Below are positions 18,422 to 27,023 of a stretch of DNA of 64,000 nt, in pieces. Below the pieces are notes generated by a model that was not told the origin of the DNA, ran no database searches, and saw nothing but the letters and a program-made list of their open reading frames with translations. The DNA is from Rhodopseudomonas pentothenatexigens (GTDB taxonomy: Bacteria; Pseudomonadota; Alphaproteobacteria; Rhizobiales; Xanthobacteraceae), in NCBI RefSeq assembly GCF_900218015.1, contig NZ_UFQQ01000004.1, positions 62,001 through 126,000 of the forward strand. Reading direction: 5' to 3'. Each line of letters starts with the position of its first letter. Within the stretch, counting starts at the first letter, position 1. A program made the translations under genes and the position numbers.

Positions 18422-18510
18422 GCCGCCGCGAACGGTCATCGAAGCTCGATCACGTCAGATGAGGCCGCGCCATGGGTGCGGCCTTCGTCGTTCCGGGCGC
18501 CTTGTCGGGT

Positions 18511-19284
18511 TCAGGGACGCAGTACCGGCGGCGCATCCGGCTGATCGGCCTGCAGCGGCGTCGGGGACGGCACCAGCGACGGCTCAAGAGATGGGATCAG
18601 CCGGATCCGTTCGCGCTTGACCGGCTGGGCCCGCACCACCTGCTTGGTGGCTTCGACCACATGCACGCCGGCGAACGGCAGGGAAGTGGCCGCGCCGATC
18701 CGCTCCCAGGCCGGTGCCGAACGCAGCAGCCAGCCCTGTGCCAGCGGCGGCACGAACAGCGCCTCGCTCCAGGCGGTGGGTGTGAACCAAGTCCGCCGCA
18801 ACAGGTCGGCGACCTGCGAGCGCGAATAGGGGCGGCCGTGTCCGAACGGATTGTTGTCGAGCCGCGCCCAGACGCCGCGGCGATTGGGCACCACCGCCAG
18901 CAGTCGCCCGGTCGGCGCCAGCACCCGCCACACCTCCCGCAAGAGACGCTCGGGATCGTCCGACATCTCCAGCGCGTGCACCAGCAGGATGCGGTCGAGC
19001 GCGGCGTCCGGCAGCGGCAGCGCGTGCTCGTCGACCAGGCTGGAGAGCGTCGACCGCGCAGTCGGCCATTTCAGCACACCCTGGGCAGCCGGCATGAAGG
19101 CGATGCAGCGCTCGCAGCGGTCGCGGAACAGGCCGAGATACGGCGTCGGATAGCCGAAGCCGAGCACGCGATCGCCGCGCGCATCCGGCCAACGAGACTG
19201 GATGCCGCGATTGATCAGCCGTCGTGCCACGATGCCGAGCCGGCTACTGTAGAACTCCCGCAGGTCGACGACGTCGATGGTCAT
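18511..19284 (-). CDS. Predicted class I SAM-dependent methyltransferase
   Basis: This 257-residue protein has a methyltransferase-11 type domain. Supporting blocks are DRVLGFGYPTPYLGLF (a divergent SAM loop), LPLPDAALDRILLVHALEMS and LREVWRVLAPTGRLLAVVPN. The latter two are typical of the family's post-I and motif II/III region. A Pro-rich C-terminal tail (about 230-257) looks disordered. The substrate is unknown. It is convergent with the DUF4167 gene and divergent from gloB, where a similar methyltransferase is often found in this lineage. Confidence 0.8.
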   Translation of the reverse strand: MTIDVVDLREFYSSRLGIVARRLINRGIQSRWPDARGDRVLGFGYPTPYLGLFRDRCERCIAFMPAAQGVLKWPTARSTLSSLVDEHALPLPDAALDRILLVHALEMSDDPERLLREVWRVLAPTGRLLAVVPNRRGVWARLDNNPFGHGRPYSRSQVADLLRRTWFTPTAWSEALFVPPLAQGWLLRSAPAWERIGAATSLPFAGVHVVEATKQVVRAQPVKRERIRLIPSLEPSLVPSPTPLQADQPDAPPVLRP

Positions 19285-19463
19285 GATGATTGTTTATCAT
19301 GGCGCCGTACGGTCCGGCAAAGCTGCCCCCTGCTTGGTTTACGAGGCTGTGACCGCTTCATTTCGTCTCGGTCCGCCCCATGTTAGGATTTCGCTCTGCG
19401 TGACGCCGGCGACAGACACGGCGCCGGGCACGCTCCTGCCGCTTCCAGTTTTCCGGAGATCTC

Positions 19464-20231
19464 ATGCCCGCCGACATCCGCATCGTTCCGTGCCTTACCG
19501 ACAATTTCGGCTATCTGGTCCACGATCCGGCCACCGGTGCCACCGCCTCGATCGACGCGCCGGAAGCGGGCCCGCTGATCGCGGCGCTCGACAAAGAAGG
19601 CTGGAAGCTGACCGACATCCTGGTCACGCATCATCACGGCGATCACGTCGGCGGCATCGCCGCGTTGAAGGCCAAGTATCAGTGCCGCGTCCATGCGCCG
19701 CACGACGCCAACGCCAAGATCGCCGACGTCGACGTCCGGCTGCAGGAGGGCGATTTCGTCCGGATCGGCGATCTCACTGTGCGGGTGCTGGAAACGCCCG
19801 GCCATACCCTCGACCACATTTCCTATGTGTTCGAGGACGATCGCGCGCTGTTCGCGGCCGACACGCTGTTCTCGATCGGCTGCGGCCGGGTGTTCGAGGG
19901 CACCTACCCGATGATGTGGGAATCGCTTTTGAAGCTGCGGGCGCTGCCAGACGACTTCAGGCTGTATTGCGGCCACGAATACACCGCCTCCAACGTCAAA
20001 TTCGCGCTCGGCATCGAGCCCGGCAACGCCGCCCTGCAGGCCCGCGCCAAGCAGGTCGAAACGCTGCGCGCCGAGGGCAAGCCGACGATCCCGGTGACTC
20101 TGGGCGAGGAGAAGCAGGCCAACGTGTTCCTGCGCGCCGACGTGCCGTCGGTCGCCGATGCGGTCGGTCTGTCGGGTTCGCCCGCGGCCGACGTGTTCGG
20201 CGAGCTGCGCGAGCGCAAGAACAACGGATGA
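19464..20231 (+). CDS. gloB: Hydroxyacylglutathione hydrolase (glyoxalase II)
   Basis: Glyoxalase II hydrolyses S-lactoylglutathione to lactate and glutathione, finishing methylglyoxal detoxification. The 255-residue MBL-fold protein has the binuclear metal motif THHHGDH (His56, His58, Asp60, His61), the ETPGHTLDHISY histidine and the YCGHEYTASN glutathione-site region. GGAG lies 7 bases before the ATG. It overlaps the downstream cupin gene by 4 bases (ATGA). Confidence 0.96.
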   Translation: MPADIRIVPCLTDNFGYLVHDPATGATASIDAPEAGPLIAALDKEGWKLTDILVTHHHGDHVGGIAALKAKYQCRVHAPHDANAKIADVDVRLQEGDFVRIGDLTVRVLETPGHTLDHISYVFEDDRALFAADTLFSIGCGRVFEGTYPMMWESLLKLRALPDDFRLYCGHEYTASNVKFALGIEPGNAALQARAKQVETLRAEGKPTIPVTLGEEKQANVFLRADVPSVADAVGLSGSPAADVFGELRERKNNG

Positions 20232-20665
20232 ACGCGATGTCGCTCAGCGCTGCCGAGGTGATCGCGCGTTTTGGTCTGCAGCCGCATCCGGAAGGCGGGC
20301 ACTATCGCGAGACGTTCCGTGATCCCCGCTGCGACGCCGGCGGCCGCAGCTACTCGACGGCGATTCACTTCCTGCTGCGTGCGGGCGAACGCTCGCACTG
20401 GCACCGGATCGACGCGGTCGAGGTCTGGCACTACTACGCGGGCGCGGCGCTCACGCTGCAGATCGCCGCCGACGACGGTGCTCGCGTGGTGATGCTCGGC
20501 GCCGATCTCGGCGCCGGGCAGCAGCCGCAAGCGATCGTGCCGCCGCACGCCTGGCAGGCGGCATCGTCCACCGGAGACTGGACGTTGGTCGGCTGCACCG
20601 TCGCTCCGGGCTTCGATTTCGCCGGCTTCGAACTGGCGCCGCCGGGTTGGGAGCCGGCGACATGA
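20228..20665 (+). CDS. DUF985-type cupin protein
   Basis: This 145-residue cupin-fold protein is predicted from FGLQPHPEGGHYRETF, STAIHFLLRAGERSHWHRID and AVEVWHYYAGAALTL, which are the hallmark blocks of the DUF985 family. The ATG at 20228 lies inside the gloB stop, so translation is coupled. Members are proposed sugar-isomerase-like or ligand-binding proteins, and no reaction is established. The gloB pairing hints at small-metabolite detoxification (inference). Confidence 0.87.
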   Translation: MNAMSLSAAEVIARFGLQPHPEGGHYRETFRDPRCDAGGRSYSTAIHFLLRAGERSHWHRIDAVEVWHYYAGAALTLQIAADDGARVVMLGADLGAGQQPQAIVPPHAWQAASSTGDWTLVGCTVAPGFDFAGFELAPPGWEPAT

Positions 20666-20744
20666 AGTCACGGCGGTCGCCAACATCTCACGTCGTCCAT
20701 CGTGCGCGCTGGTCGCGACTCCGTCGTTGTCGATGCCTTCCCGG

Positions 20745-21590
20745 CTAAGTTGGCGGTTCTGGCTTCGTCGTGGTGGAAGAGGGCGGGGAAACAGTATTCC
20801 CTGCCTTTTCTGAAGCCTCTCGGCGAGCCTTGACGGCGGCGCGCAGGGCTTTCGTTCCTTCTTCGGTCGCCTTGATGGTTTGCGCGCTCGGGTCGAACAG
20901 GATGTTGGCGATGTTGCCGCCGTCGATCATCAGGTAGTCCCAGACGCGGCGCTGCGCGGGGGTGCCGCGAAAGATATCAAGCTGCTGCCCGGTGGGAAGG
21001 TCGACGTCTGCGAAATTCATGTAGTACCGCGCGCAGTCCTTGAGGATGACGTAAGAAATCTTGCCGCCTTCGAGCATGAAGAACTCGTGCAGCCGTCCGC
21101 GATACATCAGGACCTTGTTGTCTTCCTGTGTCGTGGTCATCACGTAGACAGTCGTGATCCCGCGCCGCCGATCTCGGTCGATCAGGTCGTAAACCCATTT
21201 GTGTTTGACGAGGCCGCGTAGCGGTCCGCTCACGATTCCGACCGCCACCAGAACGCCGAGTGCGCCCCCGCATAATGTGGAGGCGATGAGATACAGCGCG
21301 GTAGGCAGCAATTTGCTGGTCACGCGATCGACCAGCTCGACGTGCGAGATGTCGGCGTATTGAGCCAACGGAGCGATGAAGGCGCTCAAGCGGAATCCAA
21401 AAGCGCTCAACGTGGAGAGAAGGACGACGTGGATTCCGATCGAGAACAGCATCGCGAGAGCGAGTTCGCTCACCGCTCCGCTTCGAATGACCTCACGGGA
21501 GACCCGTTCGTAGCTCGCGACGCCAATGAAAAAGAATATGCCGGGTAGCAGCAGGGCGACAATGGCTGCGGTCGTCCAGATCGCAGTCAT
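20745..21590 (-). CDS. Membrane protein of unknown function (possibly DUF6338-like)
   Basis: This 281-residue protein has three hydrophobic helices in its first 140 residues (TAAIVALLLPGIFFFIGVAS, LALAMLFSIGIHVVLLSTLS and LIASTLCGGALGVLVAVGIV) and a soluble C-terminal half. The soluble half includes WVYDLIDRDRRRGITTVYVM and EFFMLEGGKISYVILKDCAR. The late-N PGIFFF and WVYDLI features recall DUF6338, with low certainty. The C-terminus ends in Ser/Thr/Pro-rich sequence. G+C is visibly lower than in adjacent genes. A small gene is 15 bases upstream on the same strand. Confidence 0.7.
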   Translation of the reverse strand: MTAIWTTAAIVALLLPGIFFFIGVASYERVSREVIRSGAVSELALAMLFSIGIHVVLLSTLSAFGFRLSAFIAPLAQYADISHVELVDRVTSKLLPTALYLIASTLCGGALGVLVAVGIVSGPLRGLVKHKWVYDLIDRDRRRGITTVYVMTTTQEDNKVLMYRGRLHEFFMLEGGKISYVILKDCARYYMNFADVDLPTGQQLDIFRGTPAQRRVWDYLMIDGGNIANILFDPSAQTIKATEEGTKALRAAVKARREASEKAGNTVSPPSSTTTKPEPPT

Positions 21591-21605
21591 TGTGCAATTG
21601 CGGCC

Positions 21606-21884
21606 TTACGCCGCCAGTGGCTCTGGAAGGTGATCCAGAATGTACTGAACCACGTCTTTCAAATCGGCCTCGCCGCTGGGCCCCGAGGCGCAGTTTCGAA
21701 CCGCATCCTCGACAAGGCGAGCGTCACCATCGGCGATCTCGACCAGCTGGTCGAAAAGTTCCGAGCTTTTCATGGTGACGAGCATCCAACTCTCCCAACG
21801 ACCCAGGAAATGCGCTTTGGACCCGATTTGTTCCTCGAACCATCGCATGTGCCGAATCGGTCTGCAAGCCGCCGCGGTCCGCAT
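21606..21884 (-). CDS. Small hypothetical protein
   Basis: This 92-residue open frame begins at the ATG at 21884. Internal ATGs at residues 13, 34 and 38 leave the start uncertain. The C-terminal part is acidic and helical (LFDQLVEIADGDARLVEDAV, then DLKDVVQYILDHLPEPLAA). No membrane segment or known motif is recognised. It shares the strand and lower G+C of the membrane-protein gene 15 bases downstream, so they probably form a two-gene unit. Confidence 0.55.
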   Translation of the reverse strand: MRTAAACRPIRHMRWFEEQIGSKAHFLGRWESWMLVTMKSSELFDQLVEIADGDARLVEDAVRNCASGPSGEADLKDVVQYILDHLPEPLAA

Positions 21885-21968
21885 GCTCTGCTAAGCACTG
21901 GAAAATATCGTTAACGACATCGGCCTGGCGACAAAAATTTGAAGGCGCCAGCGGCCTATGGTGTCTGG

Positions 21969-22907
21969 TTACAGCGCACCCACCGGCGATTTCGCCAGCA
22001 GGTCGTCGACCTCGGCGCGGGTTGGGCAGGCAAAGGCGCCACCGGGGCGGGTGCATTTCAGCGCTGCGGCGGCGGAGGCGAAGCGCAGCGCGTGGGCGAT
22101 GTCCTGGCCTTCGCCGAACGCCACCGTGAAGCCGCCGTGGAAGATGTCGCCGGCACCGAGGGTGTCGACCGAATGCACCGGGAACGCCGGGGTCTCGCGG
22201 AACTGCTGCTTGTCGTCGAGCCAGAGCGTGCCCTTCGGGCCGCGCGTCACCGCCACGAAGGCGTGGGTGAGGGTCGCCAGCTTCTTCAACGCCGCAGCGT
22301 CGTCGTCGGTGCCGGCAGTGGCGTGCAGCGCCTCGGCCGAACAGATCAGGTGCGAAGCCGCGGTCAGCAGGCCCTCGTTCATCGCCATCGCGTTGTCGAC
22401 GTCGACCACCACCGGGATGCCGCGCCGCGTCGCCTCGGCGCACAGTGGCGTCGCGAAGCTGGAGCAGCGGCTTTCGGTGAGGATCGCGTCGCAGTCCTTC
22501 AGCAGCGTCTCGGCGTCCGGCAGCGTGACCTTCCACAGCCCGGGATCGCGGAAGGTGACGATGGTGCGTTCGCCGGTCGGATCGACCAGCACCGCCGAGA
22601 TCGGCGTCACCAGCCCAGGCATGTGGACGAGGTGGTTCGAGCCGATGCCTTCCTCGCCGAGCTTGTCGAAGATGAATCGCGCCGCGGCCTCGTCGGCGTC
22701 GCCCATCGGGCCGCACATCTGAGCCTCGCCGCCGAGCCGGGCGATCCCGATCGCGGCGTTCAGCGCATTGCCGCCGCAGATTTCGCCGAACGAGCTCGCC
22801 GGCACCTTGTTGCCGCGGCCCGGCACCGCCTCGATCCGGAAGGTGAGGTCGCGCACCGGAATCCCGATGCACAGCACGCGCGGCTTGCGCTTGGCAGTTT
22901 GGCTCAT
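21969..22907 (-). CDS. PfkB-family carbohydrate/nucleoside kinase
   Basis: This 312-residue ribokinase-like kinase has the N-terminal FGEICGGNALNAAIGIARLG substrate motif and the C-terminal DTLGAGDIFHGGF motif, whose Asp is the catalytic base and whose GAGD forms the anion hole. The substrate could be a sugar such as ribose or fructose, or a nucleoside, and cannot be decided from the sequence. Its ATG is inside the stop codon of nudC (ATGA), so it is the last gene of a HIT-nudC-pfkB unit whose members all act on nucleotides or phosphorylated sugars. Confidence 0.88.
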   Translation of the reverse strand: MSQTAKRKPRVLCIGIPVRDLTFRIEAVPGRGNKVPASSFGEICGGNALNAAIGIARLGGEAQMCGPMGDADEAAARFIFDKLGEEGIGSNHLVHMPGLVTPISAVLVDPTGERTIVTFRDPGLWKVTLPDAETLLKDCDAILTESRCSSFATPLCAEATRRGIPVVVDVDNAMAMNEGLLTAASHLICSAEALHATAGTDDDAAALKKLATLTHAFVAVTRGPKGTLWLDDKQQFRETPAFPVHSVDTLGAGDIFHGGFTVAFGEGQDIAHALRFASAAAALKCTRPGGAFACPTRAEVDDLLAKSPVGAL

Positions 22908-23836
22908 GTCACGTCCTCCAGCCAGCGGCCGAGCAGATGGTGCGCGATCGCAAACGGATGCGGCCCGAACAATCCGTCGGGATGCTCGCGCTTCAGCATC
23001 TGCGCCGCCTCGTCACGGGAAAACCACCGCGCGTCTTCAAGTTCCGTCCGATCCACGGTGATGGCGTCGGTGGTGGCGGTCGCCGTGCAGGCGATCATCA
23101 GCGACGAAGGATACGGCCACGGCTGCGTCATGTAGTAACGCACGTCGGTGCACAGAATGCCGGACTCCTCGACGATCTCGCGGCGAACCGCGTCTTCGAT
23201 CGTCTCGGCCGCCTCGACGAAGCCGGCGAGGCACGAATACATCCCGGCCGGAAACTGCTTCTGGCGGCCGAGCAGACAGCGCTCGCCGTCGGTGACCAGC
23301 ATGATCACCACCGGATCGGTGCGCGGGAAGTGCTCGGCCTTGCACGACGGGCAATCGCGCTTCCAGCCGCCTTGCGCCATCGCGGTTCGGGCGCCGCAAT
23401 TGGCGCAATAGCCGTGGCGCTGATGCCAGTTGACCAGCGATTTCGCCATCGCGATCGCCGAGAGCTGCTCGACCGGCAGCACGCCCTGCATCGCGAGGCC
23501 GCGCAGCTCGGCGAGTCCGGCATCCGGCCGGCCGGCCAGCTTGTCGGCCGCCGGGGCGCCGATCCCCATCCCGAACACCGCCGCGCCGCCGCGCAGGCCG
23601 AGGAAGATCGTACCGGCATTGGCGCCGAGCGCCAGCGCTTCCTTGATGGTCAGTTCGGCGCGCGGGCCGTTGGGTTCATGCTTCACCAGCAGCGAATCGC
23701 GATGCACCACGTAAGCGCGGGTGTCGCCGCGCTCCTCCAGCGCCATCAGCCTGGCGTCGTTGCCGCGCAGATGCGCGGCGCGGTCGAGCACATCGGTGAC
23801 GAAAGCGGGCCGGCCGAGCGGGAAAGGCGTGCTCAT
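22904..23836 (-). CDS. nudC: NADH pyrophosphatase / NAD-cap decapping hydrolase
   Basis: NudC splits NAD(H) to NMN(H) and AMP and removes NAD caps from RNA. The 310-residue protein has a zinc ribbon with Cys144, Cys147, Cys162 and Cys165. A Nudix box (GFVEAAETIEDAVRREIVEE) follows, then the NADH-specific QPWPYPSSLM signature. The N-terminal domain is conserved in length. It is 4 bases downstream of the HIT gene and overlaps the PfkB gene. Confidence 0.94.
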   Translation of the reverse strand: MSTPFPLGRPAFVTDVLDRAAHLRGNDARLMALEERGDTRAYVVHRDSLLVKHEPNGPRAELTIKEALALGANAGTIFLGLRGGAAVFGMGIGAPAADKLAGRPDAGLAELRGLAMQGVLPVEQLSAIAMAKSLVNWHQRHGYCANCGARTAMAQGGWKRDCPSCKAEHFPRTDPVVIMLVTDGERCLLGRQKQFPAGMYSCLAGFVEAAETIEDAVRREIVEESGILCTDVRYYMTQPWPYPSSLMIACTATATTDAITVDRTELEDARWFSRDEAAQMLKREHPDGLFGPHPFAIAHHLLGRWLEDVT

Positions 23837-23840
23837 CGGC

Positions 23841-24260
23841 TCAGCTCAGCCAGATCTTGCGGCGGAGCAGGTTGATGAACTGCTGCACCTCTTCGGCATC
23901 GTGCGCCAGTGGCGGCATCACGCCCCACACCGGCCGCGGCCAGGCGGCGTCGCTGGAACGGCGGGCGATGATGTGGACGTGAAGCTGCGGCACCAGATTG
24001 CCGAGCGCCGCGACATTGAGCTTGTCGCATTGGGTGACCTCCTTCAGCGCCCGGCTCACGCGCGCGATCTCGGTCATCAGCTGCGCCTGCGCCACCTCGT
24101 CGAGGTCGATGATCTCGCTCGCGCCGGACCGGCGCGGCACCAGCAGCAGCCACGGATAATGCGCGTCCTTGATCACGAGCACGCGGCTGAGCGGCAGGTC
24201 GCCGATGTTGATGGTGTCTTGTTCGAGCCGTGGGCTCAGCGACCAGTCGGAGGAGGACAT
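23841..24260 (-). CDS. HIT-domain nucleotide hydrolase
   Basis: This is a 139-residue histidine-triad protein, probably a dinucleoside polyphosphate or AMP-conjugate hydrolase. The triad region reads NLVPQLHVHIIAR. The first His of the usual HxHxHxx is Gln, while the second and third, including the catalytic one, are kept. It opens an apparent operon with nudC and the PfkB kinase, all concerned with nucleotide turnover. Confidence 0.9.
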   Translation of the reverse strand: MSSSDWSLSPRLEQDTINIGDLPLSRVLVIKDAHYPWLLLVPRRSGASEIIDLDEVAQAQLMTEIARVSRALKEVTQCDKLNVAALGNLVPQLHVHIIARRSSDAAWPRPVWGVMPPLAHDAEEVQQFINLLRRKIWLS

Positions 24261-24433
24261 TGCGGTTCCATCGGCCCGTTGCGGGAGCGTGGGCTCTTGT
24301 CTGTGGCGGGACGGCGCACGGCCGCCCCGCAGTCATACCAAGCCGCCCGGACCGGCGGAAGCGCCACCTAGCCGAAGGTCCAAGGCCGCGACCGGCGACT
24401 TGCATTCGGTTCGGTTTGGCGCCAAATAGGCAC

Positions 24434-24530
24434 CGGGAGATTGGCGGTGGACGAGCCTCTCGCCAACCGGGTCAGGTCCGGAAGGAAGCAGCCCTAACGA
24501 GGTCTGGATCGGGTCGCTCGTCAGTCTCCT
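24434..24530 (+). ncRNA. ffs: Signal recognition particle 4.5S RNA (bacterial small type)
   Basis: The universally conserved SRP domain IV is present: GGTCAGGTCCGGAAGGAAGC, then AGCCC (24470-24494), forming the GGAA-tetraloop hairpin that binds Ffh. Outer pairing is visible between GACGAGC (24450-24456) and GCTCGTC (24515-24521), and between GAGATT and AGTCTC at the ends. A T-rich stretch (CATTTTTC) follows at 24535, consistent with termination. The position immediately before dnaX is usual in this lineage. The exact ends are estimated from pairing. Confidence 0.95.
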
Positions 24531-24715
24531 ACTTCATTTTTCGGCCGCACTGCCCCCGGCTTCGGGGCCCGCGGCCGGACGAAGGTGGATCAGGATCGGC
24601 AGATGCCGGTCCGGTGTGAGGGTGTTCCGGGCCAGCCACATGATCCTGCCCCGTCGCGCGCGCCCCGCTCCCTTCCGCAAGCCCGCCCCACTGACGCAGC
24701 ATTGCGGACCGACCG

Positions 24716-26584
24716 ATGAGTGACTCTGGCCTTTCCGCGACACCGAACGCTGCCCCCGAGCAGCCGGGCAGCATGAGCGCGCCGGCCGGCGCCTATCGGG
24801 TGCTGGCGCGGAAATATCGCCCGAGCAGCTTCGACGATCTGATCGGCCAGGAGGCGGTGGTGCGCACCGTCTCCAATGCGTTCGATACGGGCCGGATTCC
24901 GCAGGCCTGGATTCTCACCGGCGTCCGCGGCGTCGGCAAGACCACCACGGCGCGCATCCTGGCGCGGGCGCTGAACTACGAATTGCCGGACGGCTCGGTG
25001 AAGGGGCCGAGCATCCACATGCCGGTGCACGGCGTGCACTGCAAGGCGATCATGGAAAGCCGGCACATGGACGTGCTGGAGATGGACGCCGCCTCGCACA
25101 CCGGCGTCGACGACGTCCGCCAGATCAACGACAGCGTGCGCTATGCCCCGGCATCGGCCCGCTACAAGGTCTACATCATCGACGAAGTCCACATGCTGTC
25201 GACGGCGGCGTTCAATGCCTTTCTGAAGACGCTGGAGGAGCCGCCGGAGCACGCCAAATTCGTGTTCGCCACCACCGAGATCCGGAAAGTGCCGGTGACG
25301 GTGCTGTCGCGCTGCCAGCGCTTCGACCTGCGCCGGGTCGAGGCCGACGTGCTGATGAACCATCTGTCGAACATCGCCCAGAAGGAAGGCGTCGAAGTCG
25401 AGCCGGAAGCGCTCGGCATCATCGCCCGCGCGGCCGAAGGCTCGGTGCGTGATTCGCTGTCGCTGTTCGACCAGGCGATCGCGCATGCCGCGGGTGAAGT
25501 GCGCGCCGACGCGGTGCGGCAGATGCTCGGGCTTGCCGATCGCACCCGGGTGATCGAGCTGTTCGACGCGCTGGCGCGCGGCGATATCGCCGCGGCATTC
25601 GCCGAATTCCGCGACCAATACGACACCGGCGCCGATCCGGTGGTGGTGCTGTCCGATCTCGCGGAGTTCGTGAATTTCGTCACGCGGGTGAAGATCGTGC
25701 CGGCGATCGCCGACAACGTCGCGTTCGGCGAGGCCGAGCGGCTGCGCGGCCGCGAATTCGCCACCAAGCTGTCGATGCGGGTGCTGTCGCGGATGTGGCA
25801 GATGCTGCTGAAGGGCATCGCCGAGGTACAGGGCGCGACCCGCCCGGCCGCGGCGGCCGAGATGGTGCTGGTGCGGATCGCCTATGCGGCCGATCTGCCG
25901 ACCCCGGACGAAGCGCTGCGGATGCTGCAGCAGAGCGGCGGCGGCGATGCGCCGGCGAGCCCGGGCGGTGGCGGCAGCAGCGGCCGCGGCGGTGCATCTG
26001 CTGCGCTGGCGTCCGCCCCGGTCTTGTCCGCTCCCAGTGCGGCAATGCTGCGCAGCGCGCCGACCATGAGCACCGCACCTGCGCCGACCATGCTGCGCGG
26101 CGGTCTCGATGGTGCCGCCCGCTCGCCGGTCAGCGCGCCGCCGCCCGAACCCGAACCGCCGGCGCTGAAGGTCACCACGTTTCCGCAGCTCGTCGCGCTG
26201 GCGTCGGAGAAGCGCGACGTGATGACCCGGCTGGCGCTCGAAGCCGACGTGCGGCTGGTGCGAATCGAGGACGGACGGCTCGAACTGGCGCTGGAGCCGA
26301 CCGCGTCGCGCAGCCTGATCAACGAACTCGGCCGCAAGCTGGAGCAATGGACCGGGCGGCGCTGGACCGTGATCGTGTCCAACGAGCCCGGCCAGCCGAC
26401 CCTGCGCCAGCAGAACATGGCGCAGCAGAACGAGCGCGAGCGCGCCGCGGAGAACGATCCGCGGGTGCAGGAAGTGCTGGCTCGCTTTCCCGGCGCCAAG
26501 CTGACGGTACGGCGGCTCGCCTCCGAGCCGGTGGAGATCGAGTCTGAAATGGACGATCCCTCCGAGCAAATCGACGACGATTAG
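24716..26584 (+). CDS. dnaX: DNA polymerase III subunits gamma/tau (clamp loader)
   Basis: DnaX forms the ATPase core of the clamp loader and links it to the polymerase. The 622-residue protein has a Walker A motif (GVRGVGKTTTARILAR, about residues 63-78), the DExx motif YIIDEVHML, sensor SRC (VTVLSRCQRFDLRR), a Gly/Ser/Ala/Pro-rich linker (about 415-480) and a C-terminal tau-like domain. The zinc module after Walker A is altered: only one Cys (VHCKAIM) with several His remains. No frameshift slippery site for a short gamma form is evident, although it was not searched exhaustively. Confidence 0.95.
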   Translation: MSDSGLSATPNAAPEQPGSMSAPAGAYRVLARKYRPSSFDDLIGQEAVVRTVSNAFDTGRIPQAWILTGVRGVGKTTTARILARALNYELPDGSVKGPSIHMPVHGVHCKAIMESRHMDVLEMDAASHTGVDDVRQINDSVRYAPASARYKVYIIDEVHMLSTAAFNAFLKTLEEPPEHAKFVFATTEIRKVPVTVLSRCQRFDLRRVEADVLMNHLSNIAQKEGVEVEPEALGIIARAAEGSVRDSLSLFDQAIAHAAGEVRADAVRQMLGLADRTRVIELFDALARGDIAAAFAEFRDQYDTGADPVVVLSDLAEFVNFVTRVKIVPAIADNVAFGEAERLRGREFATKLSMRVLSRMWQMLLKGIAEVQGATRPAAAAEMVLVRIAYAADLPTPDEALRMLQQSGGGDAPASPGGGGSSGRGGASAALASAPVLSAPSAAMLRSAPTMSTAPAPTMLRGGLDGAARSPVSAPPPEPEPPALKVTTFPQLVALASEKRDVMTRLALEADVRLVRIEDGRLELALEPTASRSLINELGRKLEQWTGRRWTVIVSNEPGQPTLRQQNMAQQNERERAAENDPRVQEVLARFPGAKLTVRRLASEPVEIESEMDDPSEQIDDD

Positions 26585-26605
26585 CGATCTGAAAGGAAAC
26601 CGATC

Positions 26606-26926
26606 ATGGCTGATTTTCTCGGCATGATGAAGCAAGCGGCCCAGCTGCAATCGAAGATGAAGGCGATGCAGGCCGAGCTCGACGGAATCGAGGTCGAAGG
26701 CCTGTCCGGCGGCGGCCTCGTCAAGGTGCGGATGAGCGCCAAGATGGAGGTGCGCGGCATCTCGATCGATCCGTCGCTGATCAAGGCCGACGAGCGCGAA
26801 GTCCTCGAAGATCTGCTGGTGGCGGCGCATGGCGACGCGCACCGCAAGGCCGAAGCCGCGATGCAGGAGAAGATGCAGGCGCTGACCGGCGGCCTCGGCC
26901 TGCCGCCTGGGCTCGGCCTGGGTTAG
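26606..26926 (+). CDS. YbaB/EbfC family nucleoid-associated protein
   Basis: This 106-residue DNA-binding protein has the typical sequence [20 protein letters not shown], followed by [20 protein letters not shown] and [20 protein letters not shown]. Family members form tweezer-like dimers that bind DNA non-specifically or with weak preference and affect expression and recombination. GAAAGGA lies ahead of the ATG. The dnaX-ybaB-recR order is widely conserved, so one transcript with dnaX is expected. Confidence 0.94.
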   Translation: MADFLGMMKQAAQLQSKMKAMQAELDGIEVEGLSGGGLVKVRMSAKMEVRGISIDPSLIKADEREVLEDLLVAAHGDAHRKAEAAMQEKMQALTGGLGLPPGLGLG

Positions 26927-27023
26927 TCTCTCCGGCCTTCTCGATTCGCGGCAGAGCGCCGCGCCTCGGCGGCGGCAACGCTGCCTCGTCGCGTCTGATC
27001 AATCCACGGAAGATGGAGTCCCG

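Noticed and set aside
24590-26842. 750-codon open frame antisense to dnaX
   Set aside because: The translation is His/Arg/Gln-rich with no motif, while the plus strand encodes a complete DnaX with Walker motifs.
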